DNA of 59,474 nt from a virus: the IMG/VR virus record IMGVR_UViG_3300001352_002199, positions 1 to 59,474 of that record, one strand, 5' to 3'. Position 1 is the stretch's first letter. Every line of letters begins with the position of its first letter. The notes beneath the pieces were generated by a model. That model ran no database searches. It saw only the letters and a program-made list of their open reading frames with translations, and was not told the DNA's origin. A program made the position numbers and the translations under genes. This document shows, one piece after another, positions 47,784 to 56,974 of the stretch.

Positions 47784-48194
47784 TCACAAGAGAATATCTA
47801 GCTTTTTAAAAAAATCTTTAGATAATTTATCTTTTTCATATATTTCTACCAACTTTATATTATTAAGCTCGCAAAAATCATGCTTTTGGTGATCTCGTTT
47901 AAGTTGCATTAAATAGTTGTTTTTGTAATTACCATGAAAAAAGGGTACATATTTTGTATGTTGTCCACCTTGAACTTCTATTGCAATTTTTTCATTGGCG
48001 TTATAAAAATCCAATGTCATACGGGTACCAGCAATTGGGAACTCTTCAAAAACTACATGTCTAGACCAATATTCATGCAAGAAATCTTTAACCGACTTCT
48101 GAAATTTACTGCGACTTCCGGCGTCCCAATCGATAGCATATTTAGTGACACCAATAATTTTACGAGTGGAGCCAGTTAAGGTTTTAAATTTCAA
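47784..48194 (-). CDS. putative PD-(D/E)XK (Vsr/DUF559-like) endonuclease
   Basis: 136 residues. RMTLDFYNANEKIAIEVQGGQHTKYVPFFHG then LKRDHQKHDFCELNNIKLVEIYEKD is the D...ExQ plus RDxxKxxxxxxxGxxLVEI layout of Vsr/DUF559-type nucleases. The N-terminus has FLHEYWSRHVVFEEFPIAGT. It overlaps the fusion gene by four bases. It might be a mobile or repair nuclease. Confidence 0.75.
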   Translation of the reverse strand: MKFKTLTGSTRKIIGVTKYAIDWDAGSRSKFQKSVKDFLHEYWSRHVVFEEFPIAGTRMTLDFYNANEKIAIEVQGGQHTKYVPFFHGNYKNNYLMQLKRDHQKHDFCELNNIKLVEIYEKDKLSKDFFKKLDILL

Positions 48195-50554
48195 CCTTCG
48201 ATTCTATCTTCGGGTTTGTAATGTTTGAATCTATCATGAGTGACGGTAGATGCTAACAAAACCGCAGGTTTAATTTCACCTTTTTTAGTTTCTTGAAAAA
48301 TGTGAGACATCCAGGTTTGCTCGTAAGGATGCGCCCATTTTGTATTAATGAACATTTTTTTATTACCTTCTCTACTAGTTATATGAGGCCAATTGGCATA
48401 ATAAATTTCTCCACTAATATAAGAGAGACCATTAAGGACTTCAACATTTTTAAACTCTGTACGTGGACAATTGGGGTCGAGCCCAGTGGTTGGCAACTTA
48501 TCATAATTGGGCCAGGTTTCTGTACGGACAGACTGAGGTACATTGTACCAGCTGACCTGTATATTATTATCCATGTAAACTTCAGTATAGGATAGTTTGA
48601 GGAAATCAAATTTTTCCTTTAACATAATTTGATGAAGTTTTTTGTATAAGTCGGGAACATGCTTATTAAAACCGTTTCTACATATCCCTTCTTCTGGGTC
48701 AGATATAGTCATGTCGTCTTCAAAAAATAAGTAGAAATCTGAATCACTAGAATCAAAATGCTCTGCAGCAAATTGGCGACCGCCACATATGCCAGTATTT
48801 TTATTCATTATAATATGCTCAAAACCATACTTTTCACAAATCAAACTATTGCCATCTCTAGCTTCTTGGTTTGTGGAATTATCGATAATAATTTTTTGAC
48901 ATGGGTGTGTCAGGAAATCTTCATGTTTTTGTAAAGACTTTATCGTGGCTTCTAGCTGATCAGGAAAATTAAAAGTAAGGAAATATAAGTTAGTTTTAAC
49001 ATTAGATATATCTTGAGTAACTGGAGTAAACTGAGGACGTTTAGCAGTAAACTCTTCAAGTTTGGCGGTCCCATTCTGTAAAGCTTGAACAAATTTAACA
49101 ATCAGACCATTGCCGTCCAAAGAATAACGCTTATAATACTCTGGAAAAAGTTTTGCCATTATAGCAAAAACACTTTCTTCCGTGCCCGCTAAACCTTCAT
49201 TGATAGTTCTTTCTAATAAGTGGTAATACTCAGCATTAGCTTGAGATAAAAAGTCTTTATGACCACCAAATAAACCTCCCCTGCAAACATAATCAACTTT
49301 GGTTCCAGCATATCTATTGATTGAATTAAACTCAAACCCATGAATTTCATTATCTGCTTCATAGGGATAAGAAAGAAACAAGAAAGGGTCTATTTTATCT
49401 ACGATACCCTGAAGAACTTTTTCTTCGTAAAAATAATTTTCGTAAACAGTTTGACTTATACCAGCATCAAGCCATACGAAGTAATCAGTATCAAATGGGT
49501 TCCATATTTTAGAGTCATGAAGAAAAAACATCTTAGACATGACGATAGGATTATAATATTCATTTTTGCACTGCGGACTTTCTGGTAGCCAACCCGCTTG
49601 ACTTTGCCACTTTTTACTAGTTCGAATAGATTGCCACTTATCCCAGAAAGGCGCAAACATACCAGCCTTTATGTCTTCAAGCTCATAAATCCGAATAAAT
49701 GTGTTTTCTTTTGATCGACGCTCCCAAACGAAAGACTCCAGAGACTTAGGGATCCAGAGTACCATATTGCATGGAATTTTAAGAAATTTATCAAAGTGCT
49801 CTTCGTATCTAGACCAATCGCGTCCAACTCGGTTAATATCCCAGAGACCGCTGACTATAGTTAAGTCAGAATTTCTATCAATTAAAGAAGGTGAAGATGA
49901 AATTTTATTTGCTTCGCATTTGACAAAAACCCCTAACTGATCACAAGGGATTTCAAAATTTGGATTATACCCTTTGCTTTTTAAAAATTCTTCAGCTGCC
50001 GCTCTTACTCCTGGTAGATCAGGCCTGTCAAAATCATGAAAACAAATAATTCCACCTTCACTGACTTTATCGAATATCTTGGATAAACTATCATAAATAG
50101 AGTCATAAAAATCTCCATCTAAAAAAGCAAAACTAATCTTTGTGGGAATTTTATCATCAGGAACATCCTTGAACCAACTTTTATATATAATAGGTTCTGG
50201 TAAATTATTATTGTGGAAATTAGATTTTAATGCATCAACGCTAGTTTTAAGTGTTCCAGGTCTCCAACCAGTGCCTTCTTCAAATTTAGAAAGTTCAGGA
50301 AGACCTTCAAATGAATCATACACATATAATTTTTTAGTGGAATTATGATGTAATAAAGTGTGGGTTAAAAATTTGGAAGACTCACCAACATAGCAACCAA
50401 ACTCAACTACATCACCCTCAATATTTTTAGATAAAGAATCTATTAATTGAGAGCAGATATTTTGAATTTGATTGAAGTTAATGATGTCATGACAGACTTT
50501 TTGATTCATTCTTTCAAAATTATGCAAGAAATCTAAATTGTAAGTGGTGCTCAT
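48191..50554 (-). CDS. three-domain fusion: TylF-like methyltransferase + HtrL/WlaTC-like + GT2
   Basis: 787 residues. (1) About 1-215: DVVEFGCYVGESSKFLTH, KLYVYDSFEGLPE, FAFLDGDFYDSIYDSL and GGIICFHDFDRPDLPG are the motifs of TylF/macrocin-type O-methyltransferases. (2) About 228-510: LTIVSGLWDINRVGRDW, MVLWIPKSLE, NEYYNPIVMSKMFFLHD and DYFVWLDAGI match the HtrL/YibB (WlaTC) family. (3) About 517-787: NLYFLTFNFPDQLEATIKSLQ, MNKNTGICGGRQFA and YLFFEDDMTI are GT2 motifs. The order suggests assembly and methylation of one glycan. No linker intein or frameshift was seen. Substrates unknown. Confidence 0.8.
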   Translation of the reverse strand: MSTTYNLDFLHNFERMNQKVCHDIINFNQIQNICSQLIDSLSKNIEGDVVEFGCYVGESSKFLTHTLLHHNSTKKLYVYDSFEGLPELSKFEEGTGWRPGTLKTSVDALKSNFHNNNLPEPIIYKSWFKDVPDDKIPTKISFAFLDGDFYDSIYDSLSKIFDKVSEGGIICFHDFDRPDLPGVRAAAEEFLKSKGYNPNFEIPCDQLGVFVKCEANKISSSPSLIDRNSDLTIVSGLWDINRVGRDWSRYEEHFDKFLKIPCNMVLWIPKSLESFVWERRSKENTFIRIYELEDIKAGMFAPFWDKWQSIRTSKKWQSQAGWLPESPQCKNEYYNPIVMSKMFFLHDSKIWNPFDTDYFVWLDAGISQTVYENYFYEEKVLQGIVDKIDPFLFLSYPYEADNEIHGFEFNSINRYAGTKVDYVCRGGLFGGHKDFLSQANAEYYHLLERTINEGLAGTEESVFAIMAKLFPEYYKRYSLDGNGLIVKFVQALQNGTAKLEEFTAKRPQFTPVTQDISNVKTNLYFLTFNFPDQLEATIKSLQKHEDFLTHPCQKIIIDNSTNQEARDGNSLICEKYGFEHIIMNKNTGICGGRQFAAEHFDSSDSDFYLFFEDDMTISDPEEGICRNGFNKHVPDLYKKLHQIMLKEKFDFLKLSYTEVYMDNNIQVSWYNVPQSVRTETWPNYDKLPTTGLDPNCPRTEFKNVEVLNGLSYISGEIYYANWPHITSREGNKKMFINTKWAHPYEQTWMSHIFQETKKGEIKPAVLLASTVTHDRFKHYKPEDRIEG

Positions 50555-51186
50555 TATTTTTTAGTTTTACAAACCCAGACACACCGATCAAAATCTTCTT
50601 GCATTACTGGGTGTAAGTTTTCTTGAGTGCTAATTTCACTAATATCTGAATTTGAAATTTCATGCCAATTCCAGATTTTGTTATAAATTGAGTTTTTGAA
50701 TTTTTCTTGATCGTAAGCATAATCGTGAGCCATTATAATGTCTCCAGATTTAAGGAAAGGAGCTAGAGTATTAAATTCAAAAATTTTATTTCCTCCATCA
50801 CATAGTAATAAGGTTTGGCCTGGGGATTGAATTAAGTTTACAATTTCTTCCGTAGCTTTATGAGGCGAGCTTTCCGTATGCCAACTGTGGTGACGAAAAT
50901 CAATATCATAGTCTAATAAAGATTGCGAAGTCCATGGTTTATGAATGTCATAACTAATGACATTTGCATTTAAATCTAATTCATTAGCACACCATTTTAA
51001 AAACATTGTAAATCCCCCTGCCGCAGTTCCGATCTCTATGATTCTAGAAGGATTAATGGTTTGCATAAATTTACAAAAAACCTCAAAGGCATGGTGCGAT
51101 TGAGAGCATTGGTGCCCTTGCCAGCATGAAATTCCAGAGCCTGATTCTATGTTATTATGCGTTGTGATATATTCTGATTTAAACAT
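50554..51186 (-). CDS. SAM-dependent methyltransferase (CmcI-like)
   Basis: 210 residues. PSRIIEIGTAAGGFTMFLKWC is motif I, VISYDIHKPW the second acidic strand, and TLLLCDGGNKIFEFNTLAPFLKSGDIIMAHDYAYD the motif of cephalosporin-hydroxylase-type or rhamnosyl O-methyltransferases. It shares one base with the fusion gene. It probably O-methylates a sugar. Confidence 0.75.
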   Translation of the reverse strand: MFKSEYITTHNNIESGSGISCWQGHQCSQSHHAFEVFCKFMQTINPSRIIEIGTAAGGFTMFLKWCANELDLNANVISYDIHKPWTSQSLLDYDIDFRHHSWHTESSPHKATEEIVNLIQSPGQTLLLCDGGNKIFEFNTLAPFLKSGDIIMAHDYAYDQEKFKNSIYNKIWNWHEISNSDISEISTQENLHPVMQEDFDRCVWVCKTKK

Positions 51187-51199
51187 GATATTGATTGGG

Positions 51200-52213
51200 T
51201 TAAAAAAGTTTATTTAGGTCAATTAATGTAAATAATTGATTGACATATTGGTCTATAGTGCAATGATTTAAATAATATTCTCTGCCATTAGATGAGATAA
51301 AATTAATGAGATCTTTATCTTTTTTGACTTTATTAAAAGTGTCATAATATTGATCAGCTAATTCTTTGTGGATCAACTCATCCTCTCGTGTGAATTTTGG
51401 ATCATGATGATAACCAAGTGGACTAAATGGGATATGGTTACCATTAAAAGGGACTTCAATATAATGAAAATTTGGATTAATTGAGTTGTGGCATTTTTGC
51501 GGAAAAGCTGGAGATAATACTGCAGTACCTAGACCCATTCCTTCAATTAATCTCATGCTAACTCCAGATACAGAATAAGTATCTATATTGATCCAGTTTT
51601 CGTGTAGCTCTTTCAAATGGGCACAAGAGTCAGTTTTAGCGCCCGTAAAACATTTAAAACGTTTATCTTTAAATAAAAATGCTCGAAATCCATAGCCATG
51701 ATTAACCATTCTACAAGACATATTCTGAGGGATTGTGCGGTGATTGGTACCCCCTTTCATTATTGATTCAATTTCTTCAGTTACATATGGGCCCCAGGGT
51801 ATTTTATTAATTGGAGTGTAATTTAAATTAGGATGTTCTTCAAGATTTTTTTCGTAATTAAAACACCCCTGAGCGGTAAAAAATTCTACACAATTCTCTA
51901 TAAAATCTAAACTCTTAAAATGAGCTATACTTTCCCAAGCTCTATCCCAGTAACCTAAAACCATATACTTTCTGTTGATTGGGTTTTCAATAATAAATTC
52001 AAAACATTTAAAATGATGTCCGTGATTTTGTACTAATTTTAAATCAACGGGATTTGTGTTTTTAATTTCAGAATCGCTAAGTGTGACATAAGACTTTTGA
52101 TTAAAGTTGATGTTTTTATGGCTAACCCGCCATTTTTGCATCAAACATTCTAAAGCTCTAGGCTTAATGTCATCACTGGTAGTCCAGTCTCCCCAAATAT
52201 TGATAGACTTCAT
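51200..52213 (-). CDS. putative GT-B glycosyltransferase
   Basis: 337 residues. The C-terminal half has WINIDTYSVSGVSMRLIEGMGLGTAVLSPAFPQ, the donor-side GxxxRxxEGMxxG motif typical of GT-B enzymes, and PFSPLGYHHDP follows. The N-terminal half contains HGHHFKCFEFIIENP. No signal peptide. It lies between two methyltransferases and other glycosyltransferases. Substrate unknown. Confidence 0.65.
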   Translation of the reverse strand: MKSINIWGDWTTSDDIKPRALECLMQKWRVSHKNINFNQKSYVTLSDSEIKNTNPVDLKLVQNHGHHFKCFEFIIENPINRKYMVLGYWDRAWESIAHFKSLDFIENCVEFFTAQGCFNYEKNLEEHPNLNYTPINKIPWGPYVTEEIESIMKGGTNHRTIPQNMSCRMVNHGYGFRAFLFKDKRFKCFTGAKTDSCAHLKELHENWINIDTYSVSGVSMRLIEGMGLGTAVLSPAFPQKCHNSINPNFHYIEVPFNGNHIPFSPLGYHHDPKFTREDELIHKELADQYYDTFNKVKKDKDLINFISSNGREYYLNHCTIDQYVNQLFTLIDLNKLF

Positions 52214-52217
52214 AAAA

Positions 52218-52997
52218 CTACATCCAGAAGCGCTCTACTTTGGGATTATGTTTGCAATCAAAGAGGCCAGAAAAGTCTTCTACGGTACCTTTGATATTAA
52301 GAGCATTATATATAGGAGCTAATATATATTCGTTGTTAATTGCATAAGAGCCCCAAAATAAATTTTGGGAATTATTTTTATATATATGCAGCATAGTTTG
52401 ATCCCATATCTCAAAAAACTTAATCATAATATCGAGATCAGAGAAGCAGAAAAGTTTCCCTGCAGCATCATAAATTCTAACTTCATCATCAACTGATAAA
52501 TTATATTTAGACTTTAAAAAATTTACAATAAAATGCATGTTATTTTCTTGAGTCTTTTGATCCCACCTGCTAACAGTATTATATATTTTATTGTTTTTAT
52601 CTTCAACTTGCAAAAATCTATCAATGTTTAAGTCGGTATCTGTGCCAAGTAATGCAATATTTTTAATTCCATTTTGATGAGCGAGCAATAAATGAAATCT
52701 GTTAGTGGAAAAAGGAAATTTATAACCTTGTTTTAAAAATTTTTCAGCATAATCTTCTTTGCTGGAACTCTCTAGAAAGTATTCGTATTTTTCAACATGA
52801 GGAAATCGAGGGTAAAAGTCTTTTAAGTTTTTGACAATTAAATTTTTTCTATTAATGTCTGAAAAATAATCAACATCTTCAGTGATAACAAAAAAATAAA
52901 TATCAGGATTGTCTTTGTATAAATTAATTAATTTATCTCTGGCAGTCGCTCTGTATGTTGGGCCGCAACATGTGTAACATAAGGCTATTTTATCCAT
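52218..52997 (-). CDS. putative glycosyltransferase
   Basis: 259 residues from ATG 52997 (MDKIALCYTCCGPTYRA), chosen because GGAG lies 9 bases upstream and it overlaps the previous gene by 8 bases; a start 5 codons earlier is possible. NIALLGTDTDLNID has the DxD-like strand, and the start resembles other short GT-A transferases. The C-terminal EDFSGLFDCKHNPKVERFWM has no clear family. Substrate unknown. Confidence 0.6.
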   Translation of the reverse strand: MDKIALCYTCCGPTYRATARDKLINLYKDNPDIYFFVITEDVDYFSDINRKNLIVKNLKDFYPRFPHVEKYEYFLESSSKEDYAEKFLKQGYKFPFSTNRFHLLLAHQNGIKNIALLGTDTDLNIDRFLQVEDKNNKIYNTVSRWDQKTQENNMHFIVNFLKSKYNLSVDDEVRIYDAAGKLFCFSDLDIMIKFFEIWDQTMLHIYKNNSQNLFWGSYAINNEYILAPIYNALNIKGTVEDFSGLFDCKHNPKVERFWM

Positions 52998-53514
52998 GAT
53001 TTTTAACTCCATAAATTACACCCAAGTTATCTGGGGTGGAACGAAAGTTAGCTAGTGTATGTATAGTGAATCCCCATTCATTTGGAATTTTATCAAGAAA
53101 AGCTTCTTTGAGTTCAAGTGTATGAAACTCAATAGCGATATCAGTAATGTTCTCTAAATCTTGTACAGTAAGATCAAGTAATACTGACTCTCCTCCTTCG
53201 ATGTCAGATTTTAAGAAATTTATATCATATTTAGAAATTAAACTTTGAATTCGAGACACATTGTTTATGCTCTCGCAATAAAATATATATTTAGATTCAT
53301 TAATGCAGTGATTATTATATATATTTATGCAATTTTGATTAGAATCAATTCCTATAACAGTATTAGCTGTTTTACCGAAAAACAATGGTGTTGTTTCATT
53401 TAAATCTTTTGTGTGCCAAGTGCCGCAACCTATATCTAGAATATTTTTTCCTTTAGAATCTACGAAGCGCCAGTGGTTAGATGCGTCTTCTGATGTAATT
53501 TCATAATATTTCAT
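52990..53514 (-). CDS. FkbM-like methyltransferase
   Basis: 174 residues. GKNILDIGCGTWHTKDLNE is motif I, TVIGIDSNQNCINIY the second strand, and FLKSDIEGGESVLLDL the FkbM DIEGxE signature. It is short for the family. It probably O-methylates a glycan. The tail overlaps the glycosyltransferase start by 8 bases. Confidence 0.8.
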   Translation of the reverse strand: MKYYEITSEDASNHWRFVDSKGKNILDIGCGTWHTKDLNETTPLFFGKTANTVIGIDSNQNCINIYNNHCINESKYIFYCESINNVSRIQSLISKYDINFLKSDIEGGESVLLDLTVQDLENITDIAIEFHTLELKEAFLDKIPNEWGFTIHTLANFRSTPDNLGVIYGVKNHG

Positions 53515-53532
53515 AGTTTTATTTTTGTTATT

Positions 53533-54444
53533 TTATAAATTTAAATGTGATATAATTTTTTTTAAACGATTTTTCTTGGTGCAGTTTTCTTCATAGTAAG
53601 TTCTAGCAGATAAACTAACATGATCAAGTAATTCTTGGTCATTTTTTACTTCATTATATCTGTCTTGATACCTTATTATATAATCTTTACCTCCAGCTTG
53701 ATCTCTGTTAGAATCTTTTGGGAGACCTTCTCGGGAAATAGAAATGTAATGATGATTTGGTCTAAGGTGTGGATTATATTTATTGAGGAACTCAAAACGC
53801 ATTAGAGGTAAACCTATTGCCATATATTCTATATCCCTGTGGCATATCTCAGAGCATCCAGATATAGATAAACCTAATTTATAAGTAATCGCCTTCTTTA
53901 AATATTCTTCTAATGATTTAACTGGAAATCTAGAATTGATCAAACCTATTTTTTCTAACTCAAACTCATCCCCTCTTCCAGTGGTGCAGCGAAAAAAAGC
54001 TTGGTCAATCATACTATCAAATTTAATATTTTTTCTGATTTTATATATTTTATCATAATCCATAAATGGAGAGTATGTTAAAAAATTTGTATTAGTTAAA
54101 TTGTATTTATATTTTTTTTTGTATTGATCTAAATTAAGAATTCCCCATTCGCGTAAATGAGCTAGAACCAATATGTCATTTCTTGAATTTCTATTTTCAA
54201 AAACCTGTAGTAACCCATTATTAAACTCTCCATAAGAAATGGCTTTTAAGGTGTCGGAATGTTCGTCATAAATTAAAACTTCAGCATCCCCCATAGAATA
54301 ACCTAAACTTTCAATCAGTTGGGAACCTCCCTCTTGAATATAAATTTCAGCGCTAAATTGTTTTTTTAAAAATAAAATTAAATCTTCTAAAAGAGCATGG
54401 AATGTCCATTTGGGGTGTTTATTTGTGACTAAAAAAGCTTTCAC
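53533..54444 (-). CDS. putative glycosyltransferase (exostosin-like)
   Basis: 303 residues. LGLSISGCSEICHRDIEYMAIGLPLMRFEFLNKYNP is the C-terminal donor-binding element seen in GT47/GT-B-like proteins (CHRDxEYxAxGxP). The N-terminal half has SLGYSMGDAEVLIYDEHSDTL. It shares one base with the next gene, so it is expected to be coupled. Substrate unknown. Confidence 0.6.
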   Translation of the reverse strand: MKAFLVTNKHPKWTFHALLEDLILFLKKQFSAEIYIQEGGSQLIESLGYSMGDAEVLIYDEHSDTLKAISYGEFNNGLLQVFENRNSRNDILVLAHLREWGILNLDQYKKKYKYNLTNTNFLTYSPFMDYDKIYKIRKNIKFDSMIDQAFFRCTTGRGDEFELEKIGLINSRFPVKSLEEYLKKAITYKLGLSISGCSEICHRDIEYMAIGLPLMRFEFLNKYNPHLRPNHHYISISREGLPKDSNRDQAGGKDYIIRYQDRYNEVKNDQELLDHVSLSARTYYEENCTKKNRLKKIISHLNL

Positions 54445-55709
54445 TATATTTTTCTTTCTACTCTTTCTGCCCAGCCACGTTTTTTACTATTGGCCCAGTA
54501 AACTACACGGGCTGGCTTTTTATCCGTCATGAACATTTCTTCGTAATGTATTGGTTTTGAATTTTTTATAAATTGATTTAGTTGTTCTCCTTCGATTGAT
54601 TTAGAAAAAATACCTTCTCCATTTTCATCATCAAATGCAATTAATATAGATTGATAATCATCTTTAGGCATTTCATGACGTTCTAAATTGACTAAATGAT
54701 AAAAGGAGAACATAAAACTGTCTTCCCATTCTTTGTCGCTTTTATATGGATAAGGATTGGGTGCAAAGTTGTTATCTTTAGTATATTTCTGGAATGACAT
54801 TTTTTTGAAATGAATACCAGCATATTTTTCATACTCACGTAAACTACGTTTGTCGCCAAGGCCATACTCACCTAAATGTATGCCATTGTCTTCAACCCCT
54901 ATAAGCTGGCGAATTCTTGCTCGAGCAGAATCGTTACCTTTCCACCACATACTTTCTCCACGCTTACTTTGGTCATCCCAAACTAATTTACCTGCCCGCT
55001 CTTCCCTCATGGTTGCATGCCATATAACCACTTTATTGGGGTGAAATAGATCATAACCATGAGTAAAACTTCGGACAGTTAGGTTTAATTCTTCGCCTGC
55101 AAAAAATATATTTCTATCATGCTTGACATCACGAGCCCACTGGTTTGAACCAAATGCAAAGTGACCACTTAAAAATCTAGCTGGGTAAGGTTTTTTTAAA
55201 TGCTTCCAGCCGCCTTTAACTGCAGTAGGTCTAATAAAAATTGTGTTATGCGGATAAAAACAAGCAGCTTCAGAAAACCATGGCTCATGAACTCTATCCT
55301 CAGGATCATTAAATGGATTATAATAAGGTAGGTAACCCCCAATAACTGGATTGTGACCTTCAGACTTTAATTGGTCATACCAATCTATGAGTGTACTATC
55401 CCAGTTTTTATCGAACCTGTGATGGGAATCTAACTGACACACAAAATCTTCATCAGTTAGCAGTTCATCATTGATGATTGCTCGAGCGGTAGCCAAACCT
55501 TTGGCTTGACCATAAGGCATATCGTGAATTTTAAACCTGGGGTCTTTTCTATATTTATCTAGGTTGTCAAAACCATCTTTTTCACAGAACTGTCTACATA
55601 TACCAAAATGTATTCTTTCGGGGTGCCCTGCATTTTTGAGGGCACTTTCTATAGTAGGCACAAGTTCTGGCTCTCTATAAGCAGGTAGATGTACTAAAAT
55701 AGTCTTCAA
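54444..55709 (-). CDS. GT60-like GlcNAc-transferase
   Basis: 421 residues. VHLPAYREPELVPTIESALKNAGHPERIHFGICRQF, VCQLDSHHRFDKNWDSTL (DxH metal motif), ARFLSGHFAFGSNQWARDV and FFAGEELNLTVRSFTHGYDLFHPNKVVIWH are the signature blocks of GT60, the family of cytoplasmic UDP-GlcNAc:hydroxyproline transferases (Skp1 glycosylation) that also occur in large phages. It is expected to transfer a sugar to a protein hydroxyl or glycan. It overlaps its paralogue by four bases. Confidence 0.85.
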   Translation of the reverse strand: MKTILVHLPAYREPELVPTIESALKNAGHPERIHFGICRQFCEKDGFDNLDKYRKDPRFKIHDMPYGQAKGLATARAIINDELLTDEDFVCQLDSHHRFDKNWDSTLIDWYDQLKSEGHNPVIGGYLPYYNPFNDPEDRVHEPWFSEAACFYPHNTIFIRPTAVKGGWKHLKKPYPARFLSGHFAFGSNQWARDVKHDRNIFFAGEELNLTVRSFTHGYDLFHPNKVVIWHATMREERAGKLVWDDQSKRGESMWWKGNDSARARIRQLIGVEDNGIHLGEYGLGDKRSLREYEKYAGIHFKKMSFQKYTKDNNFAPNPYPYKSDKEWEDSFMFSFYHLVNLERHEMPKDDYQSILIAFDDENGEGIFSKSIEGEQLNQFIKNSKPIHYEEMFMTDKKPARVVYWANSKKRGWAERVERKI

Positions 55710-56974
55710 AAAGAAGGTACCTCCCCTTCAATCCTTTCCATCCAACCTTTAGATTTAGAGTGAGGCCAGACAAGCCATTTGGATGGAACTACAGACGTTT
55801 CAAATTGACGCCAAAACCTTATGAATTCATCTTTCGGGTTTTCATTTAGTAACTTTTGAACTTCTTGCTCGTTGGCATCTAAGCGAATCATCTCTTCTCC
55901 ATCTTTATCTTTGAATGCCATTACCCAAACATCATAGTCGCTCTCACTAAACATAGGTTTATGCATATCAATACAATACTTAAATTGAGACACGAATTTT
56001 GATTCATAATCTTTTTTACTTTTAAATGGAACTGGTGGCTCATTTTTATCTAAGGTGTGTTGATGTATTTTTCTATCACTGAATTGAATGCCTGAATACT
56101 TTTCATAATCTTCGAGAGACCTAACCTTTCCTAATCCATATTTTTTAAAATGAACCCTACGCAACCCGTCCATTCCAAATAACTTCCTATACCTTTCGAA
56201 ACTTTTTTTGTTTAACTCTGCCCACTTAGATACATCGTCCCAATGACGCTTTCTACCTTCTCTTGTGTAGTGATGCCATACCAAGGGCTTGGGTAAATGA
56301 AATAGATCGTAACCATGAGTGAAGGCCCTAACGGCAAGAGAGCTTTCTTCCCCATGGAAGTATAACTTAGGATCATAAGGAACTTCTTTAACGAAAGATC
56401 CATCGCAAAAAATAAAATGACCGCTAATAAATCTAGCTTTTTCAGGGAATTGTTTTTCTTGCCAACCCTGTATGGATTCAGGAAAAATAAAAACTGGACC
56501 TTCTGGCATAAAGCGATCAATATATGTGCGCCACACATCATTTAAGCGATCTTCCCCCTTAACATCTGGATTGTAGGAAGGTAAGTAAGATGACAATAGT
56601 GGTTTTTTATATCCCTCTTTTTTTAAACTGTTCAGGATCTTTTTAACTTCATAATCCCAGTCTTGAGTGAAGCGATGGTGGGAGTCTAATTGAAAATAAT
56701 ATTCCTCACCGTCATAAAATTCTTGAACTTTACTCCTGGCATGACAAACTCCAAGGCTTTTAGATGCGGGAGACTCTATAATTTTAAAGTTTTTTTTAGC
56801 TTTATATTCAGTTAAATCATTGAATTTATCATTTTGATGATACTGATTAGATATAGCGAAAACTAAATGTTGGGGAGATTTAGCTTTAGCTATACAGTCT
56901 TCGATGGTCGGTATTAACTCTGAGTCTCTGTATCCAGCAATGGAGATAAATATTTTATTCTTTTTCATTTTCAA
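55706..56974 (-). CDS. GT60-like GlcNAc-transferase, paralogue
   Basis: 422 residues with the same block order: ISIAGYRDSELIPTIEDCIAKAKSPQHLVFAISNQ, YFQLDSHHRFTQDWDYEV, ARFISGHFIFCDGSFVKEV, YFHGEESSLAVRAFTHGYDLFHLPKPLVWHHYT. It differs from the downstream copy over most of its length, so the duplication is old, and the two may use different acceptors. It overlaps the UvsX-like gene by 20 bases. Confidence 0.85.
   Translation of the reverse strand: MKMKKNKIFISIAGYRDSELIPTIEDCIAKAKSPQHLVFAISNQYHQNDKFNDLTEYKAKKNFKIIESPASKSLGVCHARSKVQEFYDGEEYYFQLDSHHRFTQDWDYEVKKILNSLKKEGYKKPLLSSYLPSYNPDVKGEDRLNDVWRTYIDRFMPEGPVFIFPESIQGWQEKQFPEKARFISGHFIFCDGSFVKEVPYDPKLYFHGEESSLAVRAFTHGYDLFHLPKPLVWHHYTREGRKRHWDDVSKWAELNKKSFERYRKLFGMDGLRRVHFKKYGLGKVRSLEDYEKYSGIQFSDRKIHQHTLDKNEPPVPFKSKKDYESKFVSQFKYCIDMHKPMFSESDYDVWVMAFKDKDGEEMIRLDANEQEVQKLLNENPKDEFIRFWRQFETSVVPSKWLVWPHSKSKGWMERIEGEVPSF

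Noticed and set aside
48379-48609. Frame in the GT2 part of the fusion gene
   Set aside because: Shadow of a clear glycosyltransferase domain in the correct frame.
56212-56541. 109-residue frame inside the GT60-like paralogue
   Set aside because: Out-of-frame shadow; the GT60 motifs lie in the main frame.
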